Assembly: GCF_004358165.1 (NCBI RefSeq)
Contig: NZ_SMTG01000002.1
Coordinates: 1,116,001 to 1,180,000, forward strand
Source of the DNA: Luteimonas terrae
GTDB taxonomy: Bacteria > Pseudomonadota > Gammaproteobacteria > Xanthomonadales > Xanthomonadaceae
Length of the DNA: 64,000 bases
Reading direction: 5' to 3'
This document shows, in pieces, positions 35,806 through 45,224 of the stretch (the stretch's first letter is position 1; each line of letters opens with the position of its first letter). Made by a program: the position numbers and the translations under genes. Under the pieces are notes generated by a model. The model was not told the origin of the DNA, did not search any database, and saw only the letters and a list, made by a program, of their open reading frames with translations.

Positions 35806-36639
35806 TCAGTCCGCCAGACCGCGCAGCAGGTCGTTGACGCTGGTCTTGCTGCGGGTCTTCTCGTCGACCTGCTTGACGATCACCGCGCAGTACAGGGAAT
35901 GCGAGCCGTCCTTCGCCGGCAACTGGCCCGACACGACCACGCTGCCCGGCGGCACGTAGCCGTAGCTGATCTTGCCGGTGGCGCGGTTGTAGATGCGCGT
36001 GGACTGCCCGATGAAAACGCCCATGCCGATCACGCTGTGATGGCCGACGACGACGCCTTCGACCACTTCCGAACGCGCGCCGATGAAGCAGTGGTCCTCG
36101 ATGATCGTCGGGCTGGCCTGCAGCGGTTCGAGCACGCCGCCGATGCCGGCACCGCCCGACAGATGCACGTGCCTGCCGATCTGCGCGCAGGACCCGACCG
36201 TCGCCCAGGTGTCGACCATCGTGCCTTCGCCGACGTAGGCGCCGATGTTGACGAAGCTCGGCATCAGCACGACATCACGGCCGAAGTAGGTGCCACGGCG
36301 CACGGCCGCGCCCGGCACCACGCGCACGCCGGCGGCCTTGAACTTCGCTTCGTCGTAACCGGCAAAGCGCGCCTCGACCTTGTCCCAGAACGGCGCCGGA
36401 TGTGCGTCGATCACCGCCATGTCGTTGCTGCGGAAATACAGCAGCACGGCTTTCTTCAGCCATTCGTTGACCTGCCAGCCGCCGTTGCCGTCCGGCTGGG
36501 CGACACGCAGCTCTCCCGATTCCAGGCCCGTCATCGCCTGCTCGACCGCCGGTTTGACGACATCGCCGATCTCGGCGGCGGTCAGTTCGGCACGACGCGC
36601 GAAGGCGTCCTCGATGGTGGTCTGCAGGCTCTGGGTCAT
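35806..36639 (-). CDS. dapD: Tetrahydrodipicolinate N-succinyltransferase DapD
   Basis: Transfers succinyl from succinyl-CoA to tetrahydrodipicolinate, the step before DapC and DapE in DAP/lysine synthesis. The 277-residue product has an N-terminal helical domain, then left-handed beta-helix hexapeptide repeats ([55 protein letters not shown]) and a C-terminal tail. Normal length (E. coli 274). Start ATG 36639, 30 bases after glnD. Confidence 0.96.
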   Translation of the reverse strand: MTQSLQTTIEDAFARRAELTAAEIGDVVKPAVEQAMTGLESGELRVAQPDGNGGWQVNEWLKKAVLLYFRSNDMAVIDAHPAPFWDKVEARFAGYDEAKFKAAGVRVVPGAAVRRGTYFGRDVVLMPSFVNIGAYVGEGTMVDTWATVGSCAQIGRHVHLSGGAGIGGVLEPLQASPTIIEDHCFIGARSEVVEGVVVGHHSVIGMGVFIGQSTRIYNRATGKISYGYVPPGSVVVSGQLPAKDGSHSLYCAVIVKQVDEKTRSKTSVNDLLRGLAD

Positions 36640-36669
36640 GTGGGGAACTTCGTGGGGAAAAACGGGGCG

Positions 36670-39285
36670 TTATCGTGCCATGTCGCCGTCGATCGACGCG
36701 AGCAGCGCGGCGCGCAGCGTGTCCTGCGTGTCCTCGTCCAGCAGACGGCCGGCGCTGTCGCTGAGCCGGAACACGTCCTCGACGCGTTCGCCGAACGTGG
36801 CCACGCGCGCGTCGTGCACGCGCACGCCATGCTGGCGCAGCACATGGGCGACATCGGCCAACAGGCCCGGGCGGTCGGTGCAGACCAGGCTGAAGACCGT
36901 GTGCCGGCCATCGGCGCTGGCGTTGAACTCGATACGCGGCGGCACGCGGAAGTGCCGCAGGTGCCGCGGCTGCGCGCGCCGTGCGGGGCGCAAATCGAGC
37001 GAACCCGACAGCACGGGGGTGAGCTTGCGTTCGATCGCGCCGAGTTCCAGCGACTGGCGCGTGTCGGCCGGCAGCACCTGGAAGACGTCGAAAATCGTGC
37101 CGCCGGGGCCGTCCAGCGCGCGCGCCTGCTGGATCACCAGCCCCAGCCGGTCGAGCGTGATGACGATGGCCGAGAACAGGCCGTCGCGGTCGGGCGAATG
37201 CACGAAGACTTCCAGCGCCTGCGCGCCCGCCTGCAGCCGCCGCACACGCACCACGACGTCGCCGTCGACGGTGTCGCGCAGGCCCAGCGCCTGCCAGACG
37301 ACCTGGTCGGCGCGGCCGCGCAGGAAGCTCTCCTGCGGAATGCGCGTGAACAGTGCATCGGCTTCGGTGTCGCCCACGCCATGCGCCGACAGCAGCCCGC
37401 GCGCGCGGTCGCGCGCCTCGGCGATGCGCTCGATCGCGGCGACCGGATTCTCGAGGCCGCGCCGCAACGCCAGCCGCGTCGCGCTGCGCAGATCGGTCAG
37501 CAACCGGTCCTTCCACGCATTCCACAGCTTGGGCGAGGTGCCGGCGATGTCGGCGCAGGTCAGCAGGTACAGATAGTCGAGACGCTCGCGGTCGGCGACC
37601 TCGGTCGCGAACTTGTGGATCACCGCCGGATCGGAGATGTCGAGCTTCTGCGCGCTGGTCGACATCAGCAGGTGGCGCTTGACCAGCCATTCGACGAGCG
37701 CGGTGTCGGTCTCGCCGAGTCCGTGGCCTTCGCAGAATTCGCGCGCATCGACGGCGCCGAGTTCGGAATGGTCGCCGCCACGGCCCTTGGCGATGTCGTG
37801 GAACAGGCCGGCGATCAGCAGCAGCTCGGGCTTGCGCAGTTGCGGCCAGACTTCGTGCGCACTGGAAAAACGCTCGTCCGGCGCCTCCGACGCGAAGCTG
37901 GCGATATTGCGCAGCACCGCCAGCGTGTGCTGGTCGACCGTGTAGACGTGGAACAGGTCGAACTGCATGCGTCCGGTGACGTTCGCGAATTCGGGAATCC
38001 AGACACCCAGCACGCCCAGGCGCGCCATGCGTTCGAGCGTGCGGACGGGGATCGGCCCGCGCAGTAGACCCAGGAACTGCTCGCGCAGTTCGGGCGACGC
38101 GGTGCGCCACGACGGCAGCGCGTGCAGCGATTCGGCCAGTGCGCGCGCGGTCTGCGAATGCAGGCCGCGCAGTTCCTGGTGATCGGCCCACATCGCGAAC
38201 AGATCGAACACGCGGCTGATGTCGCCACCCGGCCAGACATCGTCGCGTGCTACGAGATAGCCGCGCTGGCTGCCGAACTCGGCATCGAGCGGCTGCAGCA
38301 TGCCCTCGCCTTCAATCTGTTCCTCAAAGCGCTGCAGCATGCGCTCGCTGATGCGCTGGACCACCGCGGCGCTGCGGTAGAACTCCTGCATCATCTTCTC
38401 GACCAGCGGGTTGTCCGCCTCCTCGACGTGATGCAGGCGCGCGGCGAGGATCTTCTGGTAGTCGAAGCGCAGCCGCTCCTCGGCCTTGCCGGCGACGAGG
38501 TGCAGCCCGAAGCGCAGGCGCGACAGCGTGCGCCGCTCGCGTTCCAGCGTCGCGTGTTCGTCGACGCCCAGCTGCCCGAGCGCGATCAGCTCCTCGGTGC
38601 CGTAGACGCCCAGCACGCGCCGCGCCATCCAGCGCAGGTTCTGCACGTCGCGCAGGCCACCGGGCCCGTCCTTGATATTGGGTTCGAGGTTGTCGGCCGT
38701 ATCGCCGAAACGCGCGTGGCGCATCTCGAGTTCGCGGCGTTTGGCATGGAAGAAATCGTCGGCCGGCCAGACCTTCGTGTCGGCGATCGCGTCCATCAAC
38801 GCGCGGACCTCGCCGATGTTGGCCAGCAGCGGGCGCGCTTCCAGCAGCGCGGTCAGCACCGTGACGTCCTCGGCGGCGCGCGTGCATTCCTCGAAACTGC
38901 GCACGGCATGCCCGACCGGCAGGCCGAAGTCCCACAGCAGTGCGAGCATGCGGCCCAACGCTTCGGCGTGTTCGGCCTGCGCCTCGGACGAGGCGATCAC
39001 CAGCAGGTCGATGTCCGAATGCGGAAACAGTTCGCCGCGGCCGTAGCCGCCGACCGCGAACAGCGCCAGCGGCGCGTCGCCGGGAATGCTGCGCGCCCAG
39101 GCCTTGCGTACCCAGCCGTCGACGGCATTCGCACGTGCGGCCAGCAGCCGGTCGATGTGCTGGCCGGCGTCGAAGCCCTGCGCCAGCCGCGCGTCATGGG
39201 CCGCAAGCGCGGCGCGCGCCTCCGCCACCCATGCCGTGTCGCCGCAGTCGGCGCCGGGGACCTGGGTGGCGGTGCGCTCGCCCAC
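36670..39285 (-). CDS. glnD: PII uridylyltransferase/uridylyl-removing enzyme GlnD
   Basis: Nitrogen sensor that adds or removes UMP on PII proteins according to glutamine. The 871-residue product has the nucleotidyltransferase motif GGYGRGELFPHSDIDLL (about 80), a uridylyl-removing HD domain with FHDIAKGRGGDHSELG (about 500), and two C-terminal ACT domains (about 700-870, glutamine binding). GTG start at 39285, one base after the map stop. Length matches E. coli GlnD (890). The PII gene itself is not in the window. Confidence 0.96.
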   Translation of the reverse strand: MGERTATQVPGADCGDTAWVAEARAALAAHDARLAQGFDAGQHIDRLLAARANAVDGWVRKAWARSIPGDAPLALFAVGGYGRGELFPHSDIDLLVIASSEAQAEHAEALGRMLALLWDFGLPVGHAVRSFEECTRAAEDVTVLTALLEARPLLANIGEVRALMDAIADTKVWPADDFFHAKRRELEMRHARFGDTADNLEPNIKDGPGGLRDVQNLRWMARRVLGVYGTEELIALGQLGVDEHATLERERRTLSRLRFGLHLVAGKAEERLRFDYQKILAARLHHVEEADNPLVEKMMQEFYRSAAVVQRISERMLQRFEEQIEGEGMLQPLDAEFGSQRGYLVARDDVWPGGDISRVFDLFAMWADHQELRGLHSQTARALAESLHALPSWRTASPELREQFLGLLRGPIPVRTLERMARLGVLGVWIPEFANVTGRMQFDLFHVYTVDQHTLAVLRNIASFASEAPDERFSSAHEVWPQLRKPELLLIAGLFHDIAKGRGGDHSELGAVDAREFCEGHGLGETDTALVEWLVKRHLLMSTSAQKLDISDPAVIHKFATEVADRERLDYLYLLTCADIAGTSPKLWNAWKDRLLTDLRSATRLALRRGLENPVAAIERIAEARDRARGLLSAHGVGDTEADALFTRIPQESFLRGRADQVVWQALGLRDTVDGDVVVRVRRLQAGAQALEVFVHSPDRDGLFSAIVITLDRLGLVIQQARALDGPGGTIFDVFQVLPADTRQSLELGAIERKLTPVLSGSLDLRPARRAQPRHLRHFRVPPRIEFNASADGRHTVFSLVCTDRPGLLADVAHVLRQHGVRVHDARVATFGERVEDVFRLSDSAGRLLDEDTQDTLRAALLASIDGDMAR

Positions 39286-39286
39286 G

Positions 39287-40069
39287 TCAGAGGAACGCGT
39301 CGTTGTCGTCGCCCGGAATGCGGGTCAGCACGTCGACGCCAGTGGCGGTGACCGCGACCGTATGCTCCCACTGCGCGGAGAGCTTGCGGTCCTTGGTGAC
39401 GACGGTCCAGCCGTCGGGCAGCACCTTGGTGAAGCGCGTGCCCTCGTTGATCATGGGCTCGATCGTGAAGGTCATGCCTTCCTTGAGCACGACGCCGGCA
39501 CCGGGCGTGCCGTAGTGCAGCACCTGCGGCTCGTCGTGATAGACCTTGCCGATGCCGTGGCCGCAGTACTCGCGCACCACGCTGAAGCGCTCGCTCTCGG
39601 CGTACTTCTGGATCGCGTGGCCCACATCGCCCAGCGTCGCGCCGGGCTTGACCTCGCGGATGCCGCGCCACATCGCCTCGCGCGTGACCTCGACCAGGCG
39701 CCGCGCCATCACCGACGGCGTGCCGACGAAATACATGCGGCTGGTGTCGCCGTGCCAGCCGTCCTTGATGACGGTGACGTCAATGTTGATGATGTCGCCG
39801 TCCTTGAGCACCTTCGACTCGCTCGGGATGCCGTGACAGATGACGTTGTTGGCCGAGATGCACGTCGTCTTGGGGTAGCCCTTGTAGCCGACGTTGGCCG
39901 GAATGGCGCCCTGCACACGGATGATGTGGTCGTGGCAGATCCGGTCCAGCTCGTCGGTGGTCACGCCGGGCTTCACGTGCGGCGCAACGATCTGCAGCAC
40001 CTCGGCGGCCAGCCGGCCGGCGATGCGCATCTTCTCGATGTCTTCGGGCGTCTTGGTATGGATGCTCAT
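39287..40069 (-). CDS. map: Methionine aminopeptidase type I
   Basis: Removes the initiator methionine from new proteins. The 260-residue product has the metal-binding set of class I enzymes: Asp in NIDVTVIKDGWHGD, His in YCGHGIGKVYHDEP, Glu in FTIEPMI and Glu in QWEHTVAVT, plus the substrate His in NVICHGIP. First gene of the leftward unit map-glnD-dapD-yffB-dapE. GATAAT 6 bases before the ATG suggests a leaderless transcript. In most relatives rpsB lies directly upstream in the opposite direction; here a pilus operon intervenes. Confidence 0.96.
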   Translation of the reverse strand: MSIHTKTPEDIEKMRIAGRLAAEVLQIVAPHVKPGVTTDELDRICHDHIIRVQGAIPANVGYKGYPKTTCISANNVICHGIPSESKVLKDGDIINIDVTVIKDGWHGDTSRMYFVGTPSVMARRLVEVTREAMWRGIREVKPGATLGDVGHAIQKYAESERFSVVREYCGHGIGKVYHDEPQVLHYGTPGAGVVLKEGMTFTIEPMINEGTRFTKVLPDGWTVVTKDRKLSAQWEHTVAVTATGVDVLTRIPGDDNDAFL

Positions 40070-40075
40070 TGCGTC

Positions 40076-40081
40076 ATTATC
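40076..40081 (-). promoter_or_regulatory. Candidate -10 for leaderless map
   Basis: On the minus strand GATAAT (5 of 6 to consensus) is followed by GACGCA and then the map ATG. This spacing implies transcription starting at or next to the A of the start codon. No -35 of quality is visible. On the plus strand, the rest of the 256-base gap has an AT-richer patch near 40180-40220 that may hold the pilus promoter. Confidence 0.45.
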
Positions 40082-40325
40082 GCTGAATTCGCCGCTCGCA
40101 TCGTGGATGGGGGGCCTTTACCGGCACGTTCGTCCGGAGAGTGGGACCGGCAGGCTCTGCCTCGATCCGCCGGCTACTGATGAGAATCTTCTGATATTTG
40201 CCTGTTCATTGGCCAGCTTCACGGACTTGAGCGCGACTTTCTTTCCAAACTTGGCAGCGCGCGCGCGCAGCAGCTCCTCACTGGCGTTCTGTCGCGCCCG
40301 CTTGTTCCCTGGATGGAGCCACCCC

Positions 40326-40826
40326 ATGTCCGTTTCCCGCATTTGCACCTGCGCCATGCTTCTCGTCGCCGGCGTTTTCGCAACGTCTGCCGTTGCACAG
40401 TCGACCAGCACGACATTCCAGGTCCGCATGTCGGTCGAAAGCGTTTGCGCCTTCACTGCTCCGGGTGCCACCGATGTCGATTTCGGTGATCAGCCGTCGA
40501 CCGCCCTTGGTATCGATGCCGAAGGTGCGCTCAGCGTCACCTGTACCCTGGGTACGCCCTACAACGTCACGCTCAATGCCGGACAGAACTCCGGGGCAGG
40601 CGGAGTTGCCGATCGCAACATGACCAACGGGACCGCCCTGCTGCCGTACCAGCTGTACCGGGATCCGGGCCGTTCGGAGGTCTGGGGGAACACGGTTCCG
40701 ACCGATACCGTCACCGGTACCGGCACCGGCGCCGTGCAGACCATCCCGGTCTATGGTCGCGTGCCGAGCGCGAACTTCCCGGCCGGCAGCTATCTCGACG
40801 TCGTGACCGCCACGGTCGTCTACTGA
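40326..40826 (+). CDS. Csu-type major pilin, spore coat U (SCPU) domain protein
   Basis: Secreted 166-residue protein with a signal peptide (1-24, cleaved after AVA) and one SCPU domain: FQVRMSVESVCAF, two cysteines (in SVCAF and VTCTLGTPYNV), the PYQLYRDPGRSEVWGN segment, and the C-terminal donor-strand-like TIPVYGRVPS...GSYLDVVTATVVY. This is the fold of CsuA/B pilins, which polymerise by donor-strand exchange. ATG 40326 has GGAG 9 bases upstream. First gene of a four-gene chaperone-usher operon; the likely shaft subunit, as the operon encodes only one other SCPU protein. Confidence 0.85.
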   Translation: MSVSRICTCAMLLVAGVFATSAVAQSTSTTFQVRMSVESVCAFTAPGATDVDFGDQPSTALGIDAEGALSVTCTLGTPYNVTLNAGQNSGAGGVADRNMTNGTALLPYQLYRDPGRSEVWGNTVPTDTVTGTGTGAVQTIPVYGRVPSANFPAGSYLDVVTATVVY

Positions 40827-40828
40827 CA

Positions 40829-41590
40829 GTGGCAGCACTTGTGCGGCCGCCCACCGCATCATCCAAAGGGTCGCTCCGGGCTGCGCGGGCTGTTGTCCTG
40901 TCGATCGCGCTGGCCTTCGTGCATACCGCGTCCGCCGCCAGTCTGCAGGTTGCACCCACCCGCATCACGATCCAGCCCGGCGAGGTGGCCCAAGGCCTGA
41001 CCTTGAGCAACAGCGGTGCGGAGAGCGTGCATGTGCAGGTCCGCGTCTTCCGTTGGTGGCAGGAAAACGGCAAGGACATGCTCGAGCCGACCGATGCATT
41101 GACCGTCAGCCCGCCGATGCTGCAGCTCTCAGCCGGTTCGGAGCAGCTGATCCGCGTTGTGCATACCGGCACCGCGCCGGTCGATGGCAGCGAGGCTTCT
41201 TATCGGGTGATTGTGGATGAACTCCCGCTGGACACGGGAAAGCCGCAGGGCCCCGGCCTGCGCTTCGCATTGCGGTACTCGATTCCTGTGTTCGTGCGGG
41301 GTTCCACTGGAACATCGCCGGCGTCAGCGTTGCTGGCACGCCTCGTCGACACCGTTGATGGACCGGTTGTGGAGATCCGTAATCCCGGGCATGGCAGTGC
41401 GCAGCTCGCCGATCTGGCGTTGGTGGATGCACAGGACCAGCGGCACGTCATCGCTCCGGGCCTGTCGGGTTATGTGATGCCCGGACAGACGCGCCGCTGG
41501 CCACTGCCGCCGGGGAGTCCCGCGACGGGGCGTATCGAAGCGAAACTCGACGGCGAGCCGCAGGCGCGTGCGCTGGTCCCGGATCGTTGA
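40829..41590 (+). CDS. Periplasmic pilus chaperone (CsuC-like)
   Basis: The 253-residue product has a signal peptide (about 18-36, ending TASA) and the two Ig-like domains of PapD-type chaperones: LQVAPTRITIQPGEVAQGLTL, VQVRVFRWWQENGKDM, and the conserved SPPMLQLSAGSEQLIRVV (subunit-binding strand with Arg). The second domain includes VDELPLDTGKPQGPGLRFALRYSIPVFVR. GTG start at 40829, 2 bases after the pilin stop; another GTG at 41 841-type spacing four codons on (40841) is possible. Non-classical, Csu-type chaperone. Overlaps the usher gene by 23 bases. Confidence 0.87.
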   Translation: MAALVRPPTASSKGSLRAARAVVLSIALAFVHTASAASLQVAPTRITIQPGEVAQGLTLSNSGAESVHVQVRVFRWWQENGKDMLEPTDALTVSPPMLQLSAGSEQLIRVVHTGTAPVDGSEASYRVIVDELPLDTGKPQGPGLRFALRYSIPVFVRGSTGTSPASALLARLVDTVDGPVVEIRNPGHGSAQLADLALVDAQDQRHVIAPGLSGYVMPGQTRRWPLPPGSPATGRIEAKLDGEPQARALVPDR

Positions 41591-43973
41591 CGCGGTCCTG
41601 CTGGGTGTGATGTCAACGCCGGCCTGGGCAGTCGATGGGGTCGCAGCTCTCCCCGCGTCAGCGCTAGACCGTCCCGCACCCTTCGATCCGTCCTCCGGCG
41701 TGCCGTTGTTGCTCGCAGTCACGTTGAACCACAGCCCGCGCGCCGGATTGCTCCCATTCGTGCATCGCGACGGCCGGCTGCACGCCGGCCCCGCCACGCT
41801 GCGCGCCCTTGGCTTCGCCAAGGCGGCCGACGCGATGTCCAGCGGTCTCCTTGCCCTCGACGCAGTCCCGGGGGTTCAAGTGCGCTACGACAGTGCATCG
41901 CAGACCGTCGCGATCGACGCACCCCTTACCGAGCTGGCGCTGGAGACAACCCGCATCGGCCAGGCCATCGATGATGCCGCGCCGGTGACTACCGACAGCA
42001 GCCCGGGCTTCCTGCTCAATTATGACCTCTATGCCAGCGAGGCACCCGATGGCAAGCAGGTCAGCGCCGGCACCGAGCTGCGCGTGTTCGGGATCGGGTC
42101 CGGCGTACTGAGCAGCACGGCGCTCCTGCGTTCCTGGCAGGCAGAAGCCGGGGCGGACGACATGCGGACTGGACGCTGGCAGCGCGAGTCGGTGCGACTC
42201 GACACGCGCTGGGATGTTTCGCTGCCCGCATCAGCCCTCTCGTTGAGCGTGGGCGACACGCTGACAGGTTTTCTCGAATGGAGCCGACCCGTGCGCATCG
42301 GAGGTCTCCAGTTCGGCCGCAACTTCGGGCTGCAGCCCTATCGCGTCATCTCGCCGACTCCGGCTTTCCTGGGCGAGGTGGCGGTACCGTCGGCCGTGGA
42401 GCTGTACGTCAACGGCCTGCGCCAGTACCAGGGCCAGTTGCCGACCGGTCCGTTCGAGATGACCACCCTGCCCGGCATCTCGGGCGCCGGCAGTGCACAA
42501 GTGGTGATCACAGACGTCTTCGGGCGCACGCGCACGCTCGACTTCCCCTTCTACGCCACCCAACGCCTGCTCGCAGCGGGTCTTTCGGACTGGTCGGTCT
42601 CGGCAGGGCGCGTGCGCAAGGATTACGGCCTGCGATCGTTTGCCTACCACCGCGATACGGTCGCCAGCGCCAATCTCCGCTACGGCATCAACGACCGCTT
42701 CACCGTCGAGACGCACTTCGAGGGCGGAGGCGGCTTGCGCAACGCCGGCGTCGGCGGTGCTTGGCTGCTCGGCATGGCCGGTGTACTCAGCGCATCGCAC
42801 GTGCGCAGCAGGCTCGACACTCTGGACGGCGGACAAACGTCGATCACCTACAGCTGGCAACCCGGACAGTTCAATCTCTCACTGGACAGTCGGCGTACAC
42901 ACGGCGCCTATCGCGACATTGCATCGCTGTACGGTCCGCTCCCCCCCACCCGGTCCGAGCGCGCGCTTCTGGGTTACCGGACGGACGGCGGCGGCAGCCT
43001 CAACTTCAGCTATCTGCGCCTGAAACAGGCGGACCCAGAAGATGTTCCCGCGCGCTACGCAGGCATGTTCTGGAGCCGGACCTTCGAGCGCGGATGGTCG
43101 GTCAATATGAGTGTCAACCAGAACCTGGACGATGCCGAAGATCGGAGCCTGTATGCAGGCGTGCTGGTGCCTCTCGGGCGGAATCGGCAGATGAGCCTGG
43201 CCGGACAACGCCAGTCCGCGGGCCAGAGCGTACTGGTCGATGTCGCAAAGCCGATTCCGGGCGACGGCGGAATCGGCTGGCGTGCGCAGGGACGGACCGG
43301 CGATGCGAGCGGTGGCGCCGGCGAGGTGGGCTGGCTGCACGATCGTGGCCGCCTCCTGCTCGGCGCCGCACGCTTCGGCGACCGCCGTCAGGTCTATGCC
43401 CAGGCGGACGGCGCCGTGGTCTGGATGGGAGGCGGACTTTTTTCCGCACGACGCATCGACGACGCCTTTGCCGTGGTTACGACAGATGGCTTGGCCGGCG
43501 TCCCCGTGCGGCTGGAAAACCGTACGATCGGCATGACCGACGCCCGGGGCCGCCTGCTGGTCACACCGTTGCGGGCCTGGCAGCGTAACCAGTTGGGGGT
43601 CGACACGATGGCTCTGCCCGCCGACATCCGAATCGACAAGGTTGCCCTGACTACCACGCCGAGCGACAGGGCGGGCACAACAGTAGATTTCCGGCTGCGC
43701 CACGTGCGCGCCGCGCTGCTCGTGCTACACGATGCCCAGGGAGCGCCGATCCCAATGGGCGCCGCAGTCTCCGGACACAGCGACGCAGATGGTGTCGAGG
43801 CGATCGTCGGCTATGACGGCGAGACCTACGTCGAGGGTTTGGCGCACCGCAATACGCTGCACGTGCGCACAGAATCCGGCAGATGCAGCGTGCGCTTTAC
43901 CTTGCCCGCCGCCCCGAACGCGGGCATCCCGCGGATCGGACCGCTGCACTGCCTGCAGGAGCCCCCGCAATGA
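41568..43973 (+). CDS. Outer membrane usher (CsuD-like)
   Basis: The 801-residue product has a signal peptide (about 8-22, cleaved after AWA), an N-terminal chaperone-binding domain, and a large barrel region with usher motifs: GRNFGLQPYRVISPTPAFLG, VELYVNGLRQYQGQLPTGPF, and SGAGSAQVVITDVFGRTRTL. A plug/barrel region follows to about 700, then the C-terminal domain with LVLHDAQGAPIPMGA. It forms the secretion pore and assembly platform for SCPU pilins. Start GTG 41568 lies inside the chaperone gene (overlap 23 bases); its stop overlaps the next gene (ATGA). All four genes are therefore tightly coupled. Confidence 0.9.
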   Translation: MRWSRIVDAVLLGVMSTPAWAVDGVAALPASALDRPAPFDPSSGVPLLLAVTLNHSPRAGLLPFVHRDGRLHAGPATLRALGFAKAADAMSSGLLALDAVPGVQVRYDSASQTVAIDAPLTELALETTRIGQAIDDAAPVTTDSSPGFLLNYDLYASEAPDGKQVSAGTELRVFGIGSGVLSSTALLRSWQAEAGADDMRTGRWQRESVRLDTRWDVSLPASALSLSVGDTLTGFLEWSRPVRIGGLQFGRNFGLQPYRVISPTPAFLGEVAVPSAVELYVNGLRQYQGQLPTGPFEMTTLPGISGAGSAQVVITDVFGRTRTLDFPFYATQRLLAAGLSDWSVSAGRVRKDYGLRSFAYHRDTVASANLRYGINDRFTVETHFEGGGGLRNAGVGGAWLLGMAGVLSASHVRSRLDTLDGGQTSITYSWQPGQFNLSLDSRRTHGAYRDIASLYGPLPPTRSERALLGYRTDGGGSLNFSYLRLKQADPEDVPARYAGMFWSRTFERGWSVNMSVNQNLDDAEDRSLYAGVLVPLGRNRQMSLAGQRQSAGQSVLVDVAKPIPGDGGIGWRAQGRTGDASGGAGEVGWLHDRGRLLLGAARFGDRRQVYAQADGAVVWMGGGLFSARRIDDAFAVVTTDGLAGVPVRLENRTIGMTDARGRLLVTPLRAWQRNQLGVDTMALPADIRIDKVALTTTPSDRAGTTVDFRLRHVRAALLVLHDAQGAPIPMGAAVSGHSDADGVEAIVGYDGETYVEGLAHRNTLHVRTESGRCSVRFTLPAAPNAGIPRIGPLHCLQEPPQ

Positions 43974-44977
43974 TGCGCGGAGTCCTGATGTGCCTGTTGT
44001 CCGCCGCAGCGTTCGTCTGGTCGCCGCGCGCCCAAGCCACGACGGTATGCACTGCGACAACGACACCCCTCGTGTTTCCGGCTGCAGGCATCGCACCGTC
44101 CGAGAGCACGGCGACCGTCACGATCACTTGCAACACGTTTGCGCTGTCTGTCGTGGCCTACGCGCGCGTTCGGATGTGCCTGAGCCTGGATGGCGGGAGC
44201 CTCACGCCGGCGCAGATCACGCCACGTCGGATGCAGAACGGCTTCGGAGATCCACTGGACTTCCAGATCTTCCGCGACCCGGCCCGCAGCCAGGTCTGGG
44301 GTGGGCCGCTGGCGTCCGGCAACACTGGCCCGGTGCAGATCGACCTGACGTACCCGGTGCCCGTGCTCGGTGGTTCCGCGACAGCCACTGCAACCCTGTA
44401 CGGACGGGTTCCCGCGCAGCCCGGCGCAGCGTCGGGGACCTTCACCAATACGTTCTCGGCGAGCAATGCCACGCTGTCCTATCGCTACGTCGAGCCTTTG
44501 CTGCTCACGTCGCCCTATCCCGCGAGTTGCACGACGGGCGGCGTGGGAGGAGGCACGACGGGCTTCGGCTTCACGGCAAGTGCGTCGGTGCCCAGCCGCT
44601 GTACGCTCTCGACTGCTACCAACCTCGAATTCGGCAGCGTACCCGGCACGATCCTGAGCAATCGCGACGAAACGTCTGCTGTGACCTTTACCTGTACCAA
44701 TCGAACCGCTTGGAACGTCGGGTTGGACAACGGCCTGCATGCAGCAGGCGCAATACGGCGTATGCGGCGGGGCTCGACCTCGGACTATGTGCGCTACGAA
44801 CTGTACCGCGACGAGCCCCGCAATCTGCGCTGGGGCACGACGACCGGCAGCGACACCGCGGCGGGCACGGGCACAGGCGCTTCGCAGTCGGTAACCGTCT
44901 ATGGTCGCGTGCCCTCTGGACAGACGGTGCCCGCGGGCAGCTACACCGACACAGTCACGGTCACCGTGACCTACTGA
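43970..44977 (+). CDS. Two-domain SCPU protein, probable tip adhesin (CsuE-like)
   Basis: Secreted 335-residue protein with a signal peptide (1-22, ending AQA). It holds two consecutive SCPU-like domains (about 24-165 and 180-335), each with paired cysteines and a region like [15 protein letters not shown], ending [19 protein letters not shown]. CsuE of Acinetobacter also has two domains and sits at the pilus tip, using hydrophobic loops for attachment. By position and length this is the tip subunit. A weak GCCCGG/CCGGGC hairpin (44982-44999) follows the stop, without a T tract. Confidence 0.82.
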   Translation: MMRGVLMCLLSAAAFVWSPRAQATTVCTATTTPLVFPAAGIAPSESTATVTITCNTFALSVVAYARVRMCLSLDGGSLTPAQITPRRMQNGFGDPLDFQIFRDPARSQVWGGPLASGNTGPVQIDLTYPVPVLGGSATATATLYGRVPAQPGAASGTFTNTFSASNATLSYRYVEPLLLTSPYPASCTTGGVGGGTTGFGFTASASVPSRCTLSTATNLEFGSVPGTILSNRDETSAVTFTCTNRTAWNVGLDNGLHAAGAIRRMRRGSTSDYVRYELYRDEPRNLRWGTTTGSDTAAGTGTGASQSVTVYGRVPSGQTVPAGSYTDTVTVTVTY

Positions 44978-45000
44978 CCCGGCCCGGTGCACGCCGGGCG

Positions 45001-45224
45001 CCGGCCTGCTACACTTCCGCTGCTGTGCGGGGTCACCCGCCGCCGATGCCGGGCGTCACCGGCAAATCCACACCTGCCGCAACAGCCCGTGCCGGGGTGC
45101 CTCGCAAGAGGTTCGGTCACGGAGGCGACAGGGAGGCCCAACCCCGGAACCACTGCCCCGCCTGCGTGCGGCGCACCCGCCCACACCTCCAGCGGCGGCC
45201 GGTTCCACTGTCAGGAGTTCCGCA
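45001..45224 (+). ncRNA. rpsB mRNA leader, probable S2 autoregulatory (t44-like) element
   Basis: About 200 bases of structured leader before rpsB. A long stem pairs GGGGT-GCCTC (45094-45103) with GAGGC-CCA-ACCCC (45133-45145), enclosing a segment that contains CACGGAGGC. In gammaproteobacteria the map-rpsB gap carries the t44/S2 leader RNA, where S2 represses its own operon. An extended -10 TGCTACACT (45007-45015) with a GC-rich discriminator is a likely promoter. The fit to the Rfam model has not been tested. Confidence 0.55.
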
